From positions 1 through 64,000 of the forward strand of contig NW_026516679.1 of NCBI RefSeq assembly GCF_025766255.1: DNA of 64,000 nt, read 5' to 3'. Below the pieces are notes generated by a model. It had not been told where the DNA came from, searched no databases, and saw nothing but the letters and a program-made list of their open reading frames with translations. Source of the DNA: Zychaea mexicana (taxonomy: Eukaryota > Mucoromycota > Mucoromycetes > Mucorales > Lichtheimiaceae). Shown in pieces: positions 44,878 to 55,654 of the stretch; the stretch's first letter is position 1; each line of letters begins with the position of its first letter. Position numbers and translations under genes: made by a program.

Positions 44878-46603
44878 ATGCCAGCCAACGGACAACTTCC
44901 CTTCATTGATAGCATGCACAATGCGCAAGATCAATCCAGATTGCACGGTCGTCACTGTAAAGTGATGATGGTATGTGTTGGCTTCAATTTTTTGATTTTT
45001 CACACAGTTTATTTGCTCAGTATTTTAGAGTGCTTTACGTGAGGATATGACGAGCTTTGGCATCAAGGCAAGTTTGAATCGTGCTGGGATTTTGGTGAAA
45101 GTCCGTTACAGCAGCCAAACCTGACTATCGGCTATGAAGTGATGCATCATGTTTTGCGCCAACCCGAGTACTAGCATTGCGAATGGAGCCTGGACAAAAT
45201 GAAGGCCGCACTGACCACAGCTTTATCGTGCAAGTCCGAAATGAAAACTGTGGCACCCGAAACAAGGGCAAAAGCTCGAGCAATACGAAGAAGGGCCTTA
45301 GTACGGGAACGTGTAAGTATACTATTCTCTAAAGTTTTCTCTCGCCAAATTATTCGATACTCAATAATCAAAGAACTCACTTTTCAAAATGATTTTTAGT
45401 TGGCTATGGAGCGTCTCCAATGCTTTTGGGAACACCGATGTACTGATCCTGTGCTTGCTGTTAGGGGTCGCAATCTGACCCACGGGTTGAGGACGGGTCA
45501 ACAGGTCGGGTTGATGCTTTTCTGACCCATGGGTCAACCCGTCTAACCCTTGACCCGACCCGTTGACCCGTTGTAACCTGTGTGTACATATGATATCTAT
45601 GAGGTACTTGTATTCAAGTAGTCAATCTTCTTGTTGGGAAGGATCATTATATTAAAGATGTAGTTGTCAATATGTCTGCTATAGAACTGTAACATAAAAC
45701 GTACTTATATTCTTTTTCATTGTGGGATCATATTTTATATTCAAAAGTGTAAGATAAGTAAGCTATAAGCAATATATGTAATAGTAGTAAAGAAGTAGCA
45801 ATAGTACAATGAGAATAGACAATAGAGAGTGGCAGTGAGAGACGAGATTTGACAAAAGACGTAGAAGGAATTAAGAAAAGAAAAGTGGAAGACGAAGGAA
45901 GAAATGAAAAGAAAAGGGAAAAGGGAAAAGGATTAGGGGCATTTAAAGGAAGTCGATTTTTAACCACACTTTAACCATTATGCTTTCTTTAATGCATGTG
46001 AGCGCAAACGGTTTCTTTTGTTATGGCACAAATCCCTTTACCTTTAAGAATAATCACACAAAACGTAGATATTGCTAGCACTGCTAGTAATTTGCGTGCC
46101 ATCATCTTAGAGAGCTGTGTATACATGTAGTTTTGCACTTCCAGTGCTCAAGCTCAGGTTGATTGACACCTCCTTTGTCACCAAATCAAAATCAGTAGTG
46201 ACCTGTCAACCTGAGTTTTGACCCATCGGGTTGAACGGGTCGGGTCGGGTCAGTGTTTTCTTGACCCGTGGGTCAACGGTCAGACCCTTGACCCGTCCTG
46301 ACCCGTCCAATTGCGACCCCTACTTGCTGTTTTTCGGGAGTCCTCAGAAGCCCTTCTTTGTGGGGACTACATGTCAGACGACGAAGAATCTGGTACTATT
46401 TCTCGGCCTGTCTGGCGTAGTGCTCTTGTAATATATGTCGTACAGAACCGCATCACAGCTGTTGATTTTATACTCATTGTTGGATTTTCTATTTCTTTCA
46501 GGCAAACAATTTTCTTGCTGCTCTGGATAAGAAAATCTCTCAAGGTAGCAGAGCGGCTCGCTTTGATGGAACAATGTGTGTTTTGATAGCAAGACGAAGT
46601 TAG
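44878..46603 (+). CDS. CACTA-L gene X2 (MSDDE family), interrupted by a hAT MITE
   Basis: Starts MPANGQLPFIDSMHNAQDQS. The first intron has a GTATGTGTTG donor. Later exons read WSLDKMKAALTTALSCKSEM, RAKARAIRRRALVRER with donor GTAAGTATAC and acceptor TTTTTAG, and LAMERLQCFWEHRCTDPVLA. The MITE sits here; after it come RESSEALLCGDYMSDDEESG, TISRPVWRSAL, an intron, ANNFLAALDKKISQGSRAAR and the end at LIARRS. Aligns with X1 across DP-L, MSDDE, WRS and AN-FL-A-D. A stretch around 45063-45180 has stops I could not resolve into exons. The basic middle suggests nucleic-acid binding. Role inferred from context only. Confidence 0.45.
45462..46322. mobile_element. hAT MITE copy 2 with perfect 8-bp duplication
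   Basis: 861 bp, TAGGGGTCGCAATCTGACCC at the left and reverse complement TAGGGGTCGCAATTGGACGG at the right, flanked by CTTGCTGT (45454-45461, 46323-46330). Removing it with one duplication restores T-D-P-V-L-A-V-F-R-E-S-S in X2. Non-coding. Confidence 0.92.
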
Positions 46604-47611
46604 ATAGCAAAGCAAAGAGCAAGCTCCCAAGTTAAGCTTATAACAAATAGCAATAAAATTATTTTTGTTCCTGTCTGCGTCTGCTTACAAATTCGTTGGT
46701 ATTAGAAATATATTGCATGTAAAAGTGCTCCAAGACAACGCACTACTCTTTTCTTCCCGTTTTCCTTATTTTTTTCCTTTCATGTTGCTTTCACTAATTC
46801 CGTCTACTTGAGCACACCTTTGCAATCTCACCACAATCTTCCCATCTGAGCTTTATCTTTGAGCTTCGACACTTCAAGAACAGTATACTTTGATGGGCGC
46901 GCTTGAGAGCTTGAGAGCCTGAGAATCTGAGATCTTTTATTTTTGAAATTGAGTCTTCAGTTCCTCACGGTAGTTCATAATTATATCTTCTTTTCTTTTG
47001 TAGATATAGGTTTTACTAACATTTGTATTATGCTACTAACTTTTACTATTAACTCTTTCTTTTCTTCTCTTTTCATGTATTACTAGGTCATCTTGTCTAG
47101 GCATTGCTCAAGACATCCGGTTCTCAAGACACCTGGTTCTCAAGATATCCATGCAATCAAGTCTACAAGTTTCTCTTTTTTACTCTGTAGTATTCCCATT
47201 TTCTATTTCCATGACTATTTCTCTACTAGCTTTACTATATTCCGGTCACCCCTAGTGTTATGTTTTCGCACATCCCAGTATTATATCTTTATTTTGTATG
47301 GTTGGTTGTGTGGGGAACATCATTCTGCTGCTGACATGGCAGTAGTATCCTACAAACGTATCGAAATAAAGAGTACTATTGGCTATATGCAAGTATGAGC
47401 AATACATATATTAACCAGTGTCTGCAAATCAGATGTTGTGTATTATTCATGATCTATGCTACGTCAGATGAATACTCGCCAATAAATATGCTGGATCCAT
47501 CATAAAATGTGTGCTCAACAGCCAATACCACCACAGGATATCAGCCAACCATAGGCCGTAGCCCCTGATGCACAGAGCTGCAGGAGCATGCATAAGAAAG
47601 GTAAACAAATG
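46604..47611. other. CACTA-L interior downstream of X2
   Basis: No recognisable gene. Pyrimidine-rich stretches and an AGCTTGAGAGCCTGAGAATC direct repeat near 46900. The open frame at 47093-47398 has no motif and poor codon structure. Confidence 0.45.
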
Positions 47612-47754
47612 GCAACTTATACCATTCTTATACCACTCTTATACCACTTCTTATACCACTCTTATACCACTTCTTATACCATCCTTATACTACTCTTATA
47701 CCACTGGTATAAGAATGGTATAAGATGTTCTTATATCGCTTGCTTCCCGCCGTG
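47612..47754 (-). repeat. CACTA-L right terminus and subterminal array
   Basis: About eleven CTTATACCA units ending TTCCCGCCGTG, then AGC. Mirrors the left array. Confidence 0.8.
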
Positions 47755-48409
47755 AGCACTAGAGTTAAAACCTGATTTCAGAGTGCTTTCAGTGTACTCT
47801 GAATTTTTTTTCAGTGTGCTTTCAGTGATAATTTTCTTTCAGAGTGCTTTCAGTGCGCTTTCAGAGCTGTGATGCAGCAAATGGATAAAATTGGCTCCCC
47901 TACTTAAATCCTTCTTCCTCAAGACCATCTGGGATGACCCCTTTTTTACACCACCTGAGCTGCTATGCTTCTTCCCACTCAGAGACTTTTACCCGTCACT
48001 ATGCTTTTCTCCACCACTTTGCTTTCTTCTCCTTTTTTTTTGCCAATTACTAAATCAAATTCTTCAACATTTTTATTTATTTGACCATCTACAAGTTTCT
48101 TGATTCACCATCGCATTAAATTCCTTCAAAATGCTTTTTAAATCTGAAGCGATTTCTATAATTCAGAACTTCTTTTTTATTTTATTCTTTATTACAACTA
48201 CAGCAGCGTGAAGCCAAAAAAGAAAAAGACCTGACCTGAGGTATTTTGCTTTTAAGAGTAGATTACTTTTATTTTACGTGGTAAATATGTAAGAGCACAG
48301 CTATTGTCTATTTATATAGGGGTAACAACTACGCCAGAATGGAGCCTCCCCAAAGGAACAACACACTGCCACATATATGGTACGATTTCTAAATGGTAGA
48401 CGTCTATGC

Positions 48410-48979
48410 CTAGCATCGTAAACAACTCAAAGACTTGCGTAATTGGTCATAGGTACTCAACAAAAGCAAAAACGAACTGGTAGAAATTACCATTGGTGGG
48501 ATTGCACAGGTTGTAGACAAAGAAATATAGAATGCACCCAGGACGAACGATCGCTTCAGTATGAAACTGAGTACTTGGGCAAACGACTCAGACATAGGTG
48601 CTGGTATTGATGTGGCGAGACATTGTGGAAATGAACGTTTGACCCAGGAGATCGACTTTTGCAAATTTGTAGAGGTGATCGCTGACCTGATTACCACTAG
48701 TGCTGGCGAGTGACACAAAATTCATGTCTGGAAACATCGATTGGTAATACTCGACAAGACAGTGGTAGTGGTGCGTAATCATGTACACCTTTTTGCCCAT
48801 CTTGAGGGGAAGATATGATGGTGGCAGCGGCTCCCAACCAACTACGCTTACTCCCGTAGCATAGTCAAAATCCGATTGATCCAAGAACAGCTGACAATCA
48901 TAATGCCCTTACATGGCTTCTGATAGTGGCACCAATAGCTCAGCAATCTGTCTGGCGATTGTGCTGTTACTACACCACT
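48410..48979 (-). pseudogene. Tnp2 C-terminal fragment of CACTA element 3
   Basis: Aligns with 17890-18480 of the first CACTA gene (SDFDYATGVSVVGWEPLPPS, MFPDMNFVSLASTSGNQVSD, LYKFAKVDLLGQTFIS). It keeps CAA (YYQSMFP) at the site where the other copy has a stop, but shares TAA after SEAM. The remainder of the gene continues beyond Ty3-2 at 55655. Confidence 0.8.
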
Positions 48980-49404
48980 TGTGGTAAATCGAAATAAACA
49001 AAGACAAATAAATCATTTGAAAATGGATTATATTCAAAAGATTGAATGAAGTACAATATCAGCTATAGAAACTATCTTCTTTTATATCTAACTTTCAAAC
49101 AATGTTTGAGAACTCGGTCTTAACAGAGAAACAGATCTGAAAGTGGAAAGCTTATCAACTTCATTGTCAGCAAGGACCTTATTTGTGCTTTGCTGTGAGA
49201 ACGAATTAAAAACTTTTATGATGGTTTGAGATGTGTTCTTGGACGCTTGTTTCATACTTGGTTTCTTTACTGAGTTACATGAAGAATTCACATTTCAATC
49301 CAGCTAGGTGCATGTGCGCAACCGTGTCCCTTATTGGATCCCGGTGCGGTAAAGAGAAACTTTCTATCAAGACAACTGTCTGTACCGGATTTTAGTTTAC
49401 CACA
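48980..49404 (-). repeat. 3' LTR of Ty3-2
   Basis: 425 bp, TGTGGTAAATCG...TTTACCACA. The uninterrupted site GTGTCCCTTATTGG here defines the insertion in the other LTR. Confidence 0.92.
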
Positions 49405-49533
49405 TTACCCCCTTCTAGGTTGCACTCAGGGGCTGCTTTTGCCTGGTATATTGTATTATGGGAGATATTTGTAATTGTGGTATTAGGTAAGATATATTCA
49501 GTAGGTGTAATACCTATATAAGTTTACTTATTT

Positions 49534-50886
49534 TTATAGCCGAACAGATTTGTGCTTGACAAAACGTGTCTTTTCACCACTGTGGTTTCTTTTAAGAGAC
49601 TGTGTGGTTTTGCTGTTATTTTTGTGCTGGATTTGTTTCTGTACCTGTTTTTGCTTGGGTTGTTCTCCAAGCCGTTTCCAATAATTGTTTATTGTGGCAC
49701 GTTGGGTGAATGCTTCATTAGATTCCCAAATATTTTCATCTGGTTTGTAACCCTTCCAGCGTACTTTATACTCATATGTGCCGGGTGCCGTTCCTCTATG
49801 AGCCACTATAAACTCCACCTCAAATAGTTCATCACAAGGTATAATTTCATCTTGAGAAATTAATCTTAGCTGTGATGATGCATATTCGCGTGCCATTATC
49901 TCGTTTTGTTCATTCTTAATTATGTATGCGCCACCTCTATTGCGTCTTACTACTGTGTATGGACCTTTATATTCTGGGTTTAGTTTTCCTGCCTTTTCTC
50001 TCTCTTTAATCATTACATGACTGTTAGGTGGGAAATCAATTAAGTGATGTTTTTTATCGAACTTGTTTTGCTGTGCCTTATTAAGAGATTGTACGCGTTC
50101 ACTTATTGCAAGAAAAACTATATTCTCCATATTCTTGATGCGTTCCATGAGCATTTTTTCTGATGCAGGTGTTAATTGACCATCTTTTGTATAGTCATTG
50201 AAGCCATTCAACTTTCGTGCAAACATTAATGTGTATGGAGCGGATCCAGGTCTTTTTGCTATTTTTGCATTTTTTGTAAGCTGTACACTAGGAACAAATA
50301 AGTCCCAATCCTTTACTGCTCCTCTAATGCTCTTTTTCAATGCATCAGCTGTTGTGGAGACCCAACGCTCAGAAACTCTGTTTCCACGCAGGTGATATGG
50401 TGTACTAAGTCTATGATCCAGTATAGTGACTGTTGTTAGCTTCTTTATGATGGAATTGACGAGCTCAGCTCCATTATCTGATTGTAAGTAACGGGGAAAA
50501 CCGAAATCACAAAACACTTCAACTAACTTTTTCGCAATGGTATCATATTGCTCATTTGGTATGGGGCGTAAAATGCAAAAGCGTGTGCAAACATCCACTA
50601 TGACCATTAGATAATTATTACCAGTGAAAGTTGTTTTGAATGGTCCTGCTAGGTCTATGGCCCAATGATCACATGGTAAATATGCATGTATGGGATGTAG
50701 AGGATGTATCCTGCTTTTGTAATATTAAACTTTTGACACTCAGGGCATTTCTTTACGATCAATGCTGCATCTTGATAGTTGGTGCTCCAATGTATACTGT
50801 CACTATGCAGGGCTTTTGCTATTGCCTCTGCTCTGAAGTGTCTGAATACATGTGTTTTTTCTAATAGATTTGTTCTTTCTTCAATT
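49534..50886 (-). pseudogene. pol: Ty3-2 integrase and chromodomain
   Basis: Zinc-binding part: EKTHVFRHFRAEAIAKALHS, KKCPECQKF (His-His-Cys-Cys). After a break near 50640 a 357-aa frame (50607-49534) carries the core with the VDVCTRFCILRP Asp, QSDNGAELVN Asp and the region where the catalytic Glu would be (HLRGNRVSERWV), then GPYTVVRRNRGGAYIIKNEQ and a chromodomain (FEVEFIVAHR, YKVRWKGYKPDENIWESNEA) followed by a Gln/Lys tail. The usual Ty3 H-x-N-G-x-x-E context is altered to LRGNRVSE. MITE-B copy 2 separates it from the RNase H part; excision gives L-E-P-P-I-E-E-R-T-N in frame. Confidence 0.85.
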
Positions 50887-51118
50887 GAACACTGTTCATG
50901 AGGCACTTGTAGGCAAGTGTTTAGAATAACTACCATTATTCTAGGGTTTCGACTACCGTCTCAATGACCAGCTACCCACGTCATCGAAAATCAAAGATTT
51001 TCTCTGACCACCCCTAATTATATTGATCATTTTTTATTATTTAAAAGTAAAACTTAAAACTTAAATATATAAAATAATATTAAAAATTAAAAAATCAATA
51101 AAGTATTAAACAGCCTTC
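50887..51118. mobile_element. MITE-B copy 2 (232 bp)
   Basis: GAACACTGTTCATGAGG...AAACAGCCTTC, flanked by ATT (50884-50886, 51119-51121). Same length as copy 1 and frame-restoring on excision. Confidence 0.88.
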
Positions 51119-51129
51119 ATTGGCGGTTC

Positions 51130-52440
51130 TAACATATCTTTGTATAGTGATTCTCTGTTGGTTAAAACCTTTTTAGCAGTTGTTTTATCCAGCATTCTTT
51201 TTAACGTATAGTTCTGTTTCTGTTGTGCTTTGTAATCAGTTCTAGCAGCTACAGCTCTAGTTACTGCTCGTTGTAGTACTGTTGCTGGCTTAGATTGTTC
51301 TAAGCTTAGCTGATCCTCATCACCCCTTCCAGCTCTTTATCCATCGGAAAAAGGCGTGACAACTGGTCAGGTAAGATGTTGGCTAAACCAAGTAGATGTA
51401 CAATATCGAAGTCATATTCGAGAAGTGTGTCAAACCAACCAATCATCATTGCATTGGCTATTTTTTGTGTATGCAAAAAAGTGAGGGTGCAATGGTCTGT
51501 TAATAGGGTAAATTTGGAGCCCCAGGTCTATTTATGCCATCGATGTAAAGCTACAACGCAAGCTAGCAGTTTTCTACGTGTTATGCTATAGTTTCTTTCT
51601 GATTTAGAAAGTGTTCGTGCAGCAAACCCAATATGACGAGTTTCGCCATCAATTATTTGATATAAAGCGCTGCCAATACCCATATTGGAAGCATCAGTGG
51701 CTAGATAAAATGGCTAGCTCATGTCTGGATAACGTAAAATGGGTGCTTGTAAAAGTATTTTGCGTAAGGTACCAAACGCATTTTGATGCTTATTATTCTA
51801 TAGACGTACAATGGATCCAGCATTACGAAGTGCATCCAAAGGTGCAGTTATATGTGATATATTAGGGATATGGTCCCTAAAATAATTCACAACACCTAGA
51901 AACTGTTGTATATTTTTGCCTGTTCTAGGTATAGGCCATTCGTGCATATTTGATACTTTGCGCGTGTTTAGGGTAATACTTAATCGGAAACGCAAAATCC
52001 CAAAAGATATACAGATCTTTGAGCAAAATGGCACTTGTAAGGGTTTAAGATGAGATTGACCTAAAATAATTCACAACACCTAGAAACTGTTGTATATTTC
52101 TGCATGTTCTAGGTATAGGCCATTCGTGCATATTTGATACTTTGCGCGTGTTTAGGGTAACACCTTAATCGGAAACGCAAAATCCCAAAAGATATACAGA
52201 TCTTTGAGCAAAATGGCACTTGTAAGGGTTTAATATGAGATTGACCTTGGTCAATGCTTCAATAGCTTGTGCTACATGTTCGCGATGTTCTTCCAAGCTC
52301 TTGGAGAAGACAACAACATCATCCACAAAGCAGTTCACGTGCTCTTGCTGCTGGCTATACACCAGATGCATCACGCGCTGGTACTTATTGCTCAAGGGCT
52401 TTAATCTAAACGGAGCTCCGGCAAAAGACCATTGACGGTT
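51130..52440 (-). pseudogene. pol: Ty3-2 RT (part) and RNase H, with internal tandem duplication
   Basis: Carries FAGAPFRLKPL, HVNCFVDDVVVFSKSLEEHR (FVDD active site), LNPYKCHFAQRSVYLLGF, then RKVSNMHEWPIPRT-type connection, FYLATDASNMGIGSALYQ and LLTDHCTLTFLHTQ of RNase H. Frames change several times. The segment 51877-52245 is a tandem duplication of about 184 bp that repeats the RT thumb/connection region. Confidence 0.8.
51877..52245. repeat. 184-bp tandem duplication in Ty3-2 RT
   Basis: CTAAAATAATTCACAACACC starts at 51877 and again at 52061. The two units differ by a few substitutions and one single-base indel (GGTAATACTT / GGTAACACCTT). It duplicates coding sequence, so it followed or caused loss of function. 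Confidence 0.9.
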
Positions 52441-54270
52441 TTAGAAAGTAAAAGAAGTCTTATGACGATCATCAGGATGTATCTGAAATCGGTGAAATGC
52501 ATTTTTCAAATCGAGCGTTGTAAATACAGTTGCTCCTTTCATTTTATGGAATATATTTCGGATGAGAGGTAGAGGATAACGATCATCCGGTAGTAGCTTT
52601 TTTATATGCCTTAGATCAAAGCAAGGTCGCTTGCCAGTGTATTTGCCATTGGCATCTTTTTTTGGAGCTAAAGTTAAAGGACTATTCCATGCAGTATTTA
52701 CCGGTGCTGGCTCAATAGTGCCATCCTCTGCCCACTTTCGAATTTGCCCTTCTATTATTTTTTCTGAAGCCACAGGTAGATCATATTGTCTTCTGTAGGA
52801 AGTAATACCTGGTGGTATTGGTAATTCAACAATGGTTTCTGGCACTGTGCAGAATAATGTTTTCAGAATTGCCGTATTGGCATCCAAATAGCGTTGGATG
52901 GAGTTAAAAAAAGCTTTGTGTTCACTTGGTGATCCTGCTGGAGAATCATTGGGTTTGATTTCGTCGAAAATACTGAAATCAGACTCTTCATTACTTATGG
53001 GCTTGTTCCAATAAGGGATCAGACCTGTAATACCAATGCCTAGCTTCGTCATCAAGTCTAAACCAATAGTCACTTGTATATCTTCAGAAAGAGACATGAC
53101 TTCAAAGGTATGTATAGCCGTTTTGTTATTGTATTGGATTTTTATGTTGTTAACACTACCTTTTCGAGGTATGGTTATATCTTTTATAGCAAGAATAATA
53201 TGACCATCATTTTCAGGTGCTACACTTTTTAAGTTTATTTTGTTTACTAAACTTTTGTCTATGAATGATTTGTCTGCTCCAGTATCGAGGAGTGCCATCA
53301 CTGGTCTATTTTGCAAGACAATGGGTACCATAATAGACAATTGATTATTATCTTGCTGTGAATTAGTATGCTGCAGTTTTTTCTGCTTACCCTTTTTATC
53401 TTTGGGATCAAGTTCATTTTCATTTATCGAAAGATATCTTGTTTGTTTTTCAATACGACTCATTCGAGCACGCATTGTTCTGGTGGCTCTGGCCTCACGC
53501 ATTTCGGGGCACTTGTGACCAAATTTGAATTGCACTTTCTTGCAAAATTTACAAGGATTGGTCATAGGGGCGCGTGTTTCACCAGTATAACGAGTTTTCT
53601 TGGAAACAAAATTGCTGGGTTTGTTTTTCTTCCTCTTTTTGTTGTAATCTTCATTTTCTTCAGAGTCTTGGTCTGAAGCAGTTGCAGGTTCGCCCTCAGC
53701 CAAAGTCAAGACTGCTTGTATAACAGCGTCCAGTGTACTGGGAAACTGTAAACCAAAGTGGTTTGCAGCAACGTTCCACGCACATTGGCAGTACTTCTTA
53801 TTCAAAGATGATAAGAAACCATATCCTAACTCTTCGTTGTCAGGTATTCCAGACGAGCAGGCAAGCTCCAAGTACCGGTTTGCAGATTCTCACAGCGCCT
53901 CATTGCTGTTCTGGGTCAATGTGCGCATCTTATAGCATTGGTAGTAAACTTGGTATAGAGAAGAAAACGCACGACAAAACTCTTCTCGAAGCTTGGTTCA
54001 GTTCATGTCATGCCGTTGCATGGTTTTAACTAACCAAGCACGTCTTGTGGCATTATAAGTCAGTGGCATCAACCTCTTCCAGTAATTTTTGACATTGATC
54101 GAATGTGCTTCTAGCACATACGCAAAGTCATCGAAGAACTGCTCAGGTGAGTCATATGACTTCCCTTTGGCAAACGTGGTGTGTCCTCGAAGGTTGAACA
54201 CAGGTAAGTTCTTGGGAACTAAATGTGCAACTTTGGCATCATCTAGTGTCTTGTCGGAAAGAGATTTCAT
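52441..54270 (-). pseudogene. gag-pol: Ty3-2 Gag, protease and RT N-terminus
   Basis: Gag pieces (54270-53998, MKSLSDKTLDDAKVAHLVPK, FDDFAYVLEAHSINVKNYWK) with TGA/TAG breaks near 53998 and 53890, then a 476-aa frame (53871-52441). That frame contains the end of Gag with a knuckle-like C-x2-C-x8-H-x-C (CKFCKKVQFKFGHKC), an aspartic protease (ALLDTGADKSFID) and RT starting IEGQIRKWAEDGTIEPAPVN, then FDLRHIKKLLPDDRYPLPLI and FTTLDLKNAFHRFQIHPDDR. It ends at TAA in S-F-T-F-stop-N-R-Q-W. Gag and pol seem to share one frame here. Confidence 0.85.
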
Positions 54271-54654
54271 TGTGTTAAGCCTTTCTTTCCAGTTTTCATA
54301 GTTGCTTTTAGTGGCTAAGAAAGCTTGTTGGTCAGGGCAAGTAACCAGGCTTTGTAGGTATGCCTCTTTCAGGTGAACTTGCTGTTCTAAGTAGGTACGA
54401 ACTACTTGTGGGTCAGTGTCTGGACCCAGTTGGTCAGGCTTGATAAGGTCAGCACTGTCCTATTGGTTGGGTGTCCATGGGTTACTGCTTGGGTTTTCCT
54501 TAAGCTGTTCCTATTGTTGAACTTGGTCAACATCCATAGAAACAGAAGACTGGGCTTCTGAATAAGGCATAATAGGATCTGAATGATTCCTGGTGTTCGG
54601 TTAGAAAGTAGTGTCTATAGTGATGATTGCTGTTCCGTAATTCAAACGAAAAAA

Positions 54655-55649
54655 TGTGGTAAATCGAAATAAACAAACACAAATAAGTCGTTTGAAAATG
54701 GATTATATTCAAAAGATTGAACGAAGTACAATATCAGCTATAGAAACTATCTTCTTTTATATCTAATTTTCAAACATTGTTTGAGAACTCGGTCTTAATA
54801 GAGAAACAGATCTGAAGGTAGAAAGCTTATCAACTTCTTTGTCAGCAAGGACCTTATTAGTGCTTTGCTGCAAGAACGAATTAAAAACTTTTATGATGGT
54901 TTGAGATGTGTTCTTAGACAGTTGTTTCATACTTAGTTTCTTTACTGTATTATATGAAGGATTCACATTTCAATCTAGCTAGGTGCATGTCCGCAACTAT
55001 GTCCCTTAGGGTTCTAAATAGTAATAATTAATTTTGCTATAAACAGTAAATTAATTTATTATTTTATTAGAGGTCAAGCTCCGAATCTTCGATTCTCCAG
55101 GCTATGTTGGTTCCTCCTTGTCTACTGATTAATAACATTTATAATAATTATATTTAGATTTACAAAGAGAAACATATGGGAATTAATAAATTTAGCTATA
55201 TATTATAATATATTAAGTACTATAAATAGATTGCGGAGTTATAATTTTTAATAATAAAATAATATTAATTAAAAATTATTATTTGTATAACATTTGAAAA
55301 TATAGTAAAAAAAGAAATTAATATAATCTTTTAAAATAAAATAAAAATAATTAAAAAAATTATTATAAAATAACTTTTTAGATTCAAAATTTATAATAAA
55401 GAATGAAAAATTAAAAATCAATATATAATGTAACATTTCTCAAAATTAAAAAAAAAGTCTAAAAAATTAAAAAAAAATTTATTTTTATTTTTTATAATTC
55501 ACTGTTAATTTTAATTAATTAAAGTTCTAACAAATCAAGATTTGTTGAACATTTAATTATTAATGATTAACTCCCTTATTGGATCCCAGTGCAGTAAAAA
55601 GAAACTTTCTATCAAGACATCTGTTTGTACCGGATCTTAGTTTACTATA
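54655..55649 (-). repeat. 5' LTR of Ty3-2 with insertion
   Basis: 995 bp. Subtracting the 563-bp insert plus the 7-bp repeat TCCCTTA leaves exactly 425 bp, equal to the other LTR. Confidence 0.9.
55009..55571. mobile_element. R4-related insertion in the Ty3-2 LTR
   Basis: 563 bp of AT-rich DNA with the R4 core words GGTCAAGCTCCGAATC and CCAGGCTATGTTGG. It starts GGGTTCTAAATAG and ends ATTAACTCC. Flanked by TCCCTTA on both sides; a 4-bp duplication CTTA with an element ending CTCC fits the other R4 copies. Long A/T runs, no ORF. Confidence 0.7.
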
Positions 55650-55654
55650 CTACT

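Larger units (their letters stand above)
32745..47754. mobile_element. 15-kb CACTA element (CACTA-L)
   Basis: The left terminus CACGGTGGGAGAAG and right terminus (reverse complement) CACGGCGGGAAGCAAG are flanked by the 3-bp duplication AGC (32742-32744, 47755-47757). Both ends are followed inward by arrays of GGTATAAGA-type units (32761-32865, 47612-47735), the subterminal repeats expected of CACTA elements. It encodes a Tnp2 transposase on minus (39538-42282) and two paralogous genes X1 and X2 on plus. Nested inside are a hAT element (33166-36456) and two hAT MITEs. About 10 kb without these insertions. Confidence 0.8.
48980..55649 (-). mobile_element. Ty3-type chromovirus 2 (Ty3-2)
   Basis: LTRs of 425 bp begin and end TGTGGTAAA / TTTACCACA; the right copy has TTTACTATA. 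Flanks AGTGG and AGTAG (minus-strand sense) are a 5-bp target duplication with one transition, and both flanks read as adjacent parts of the Tnp2 gene. A purine tract (AGAAGGGGG) precedes the 3' LTR. Order on minus: gag, protease, RT, RNase H, integrase, chromodomain. It hosts MITE-B copy 2, a 184-bp tandem duplication and an R4-like insertion in the 5' LTR. Confidence 0.92.

Noticed and set aside
47093..47398. 101-aa ORF inside CACTA-L
   Set aside because: Pyrimidine-rich sequence gives long runs of Phe/Ser/Leu codons. No motif, no splice or start context, no paralogue in the window.
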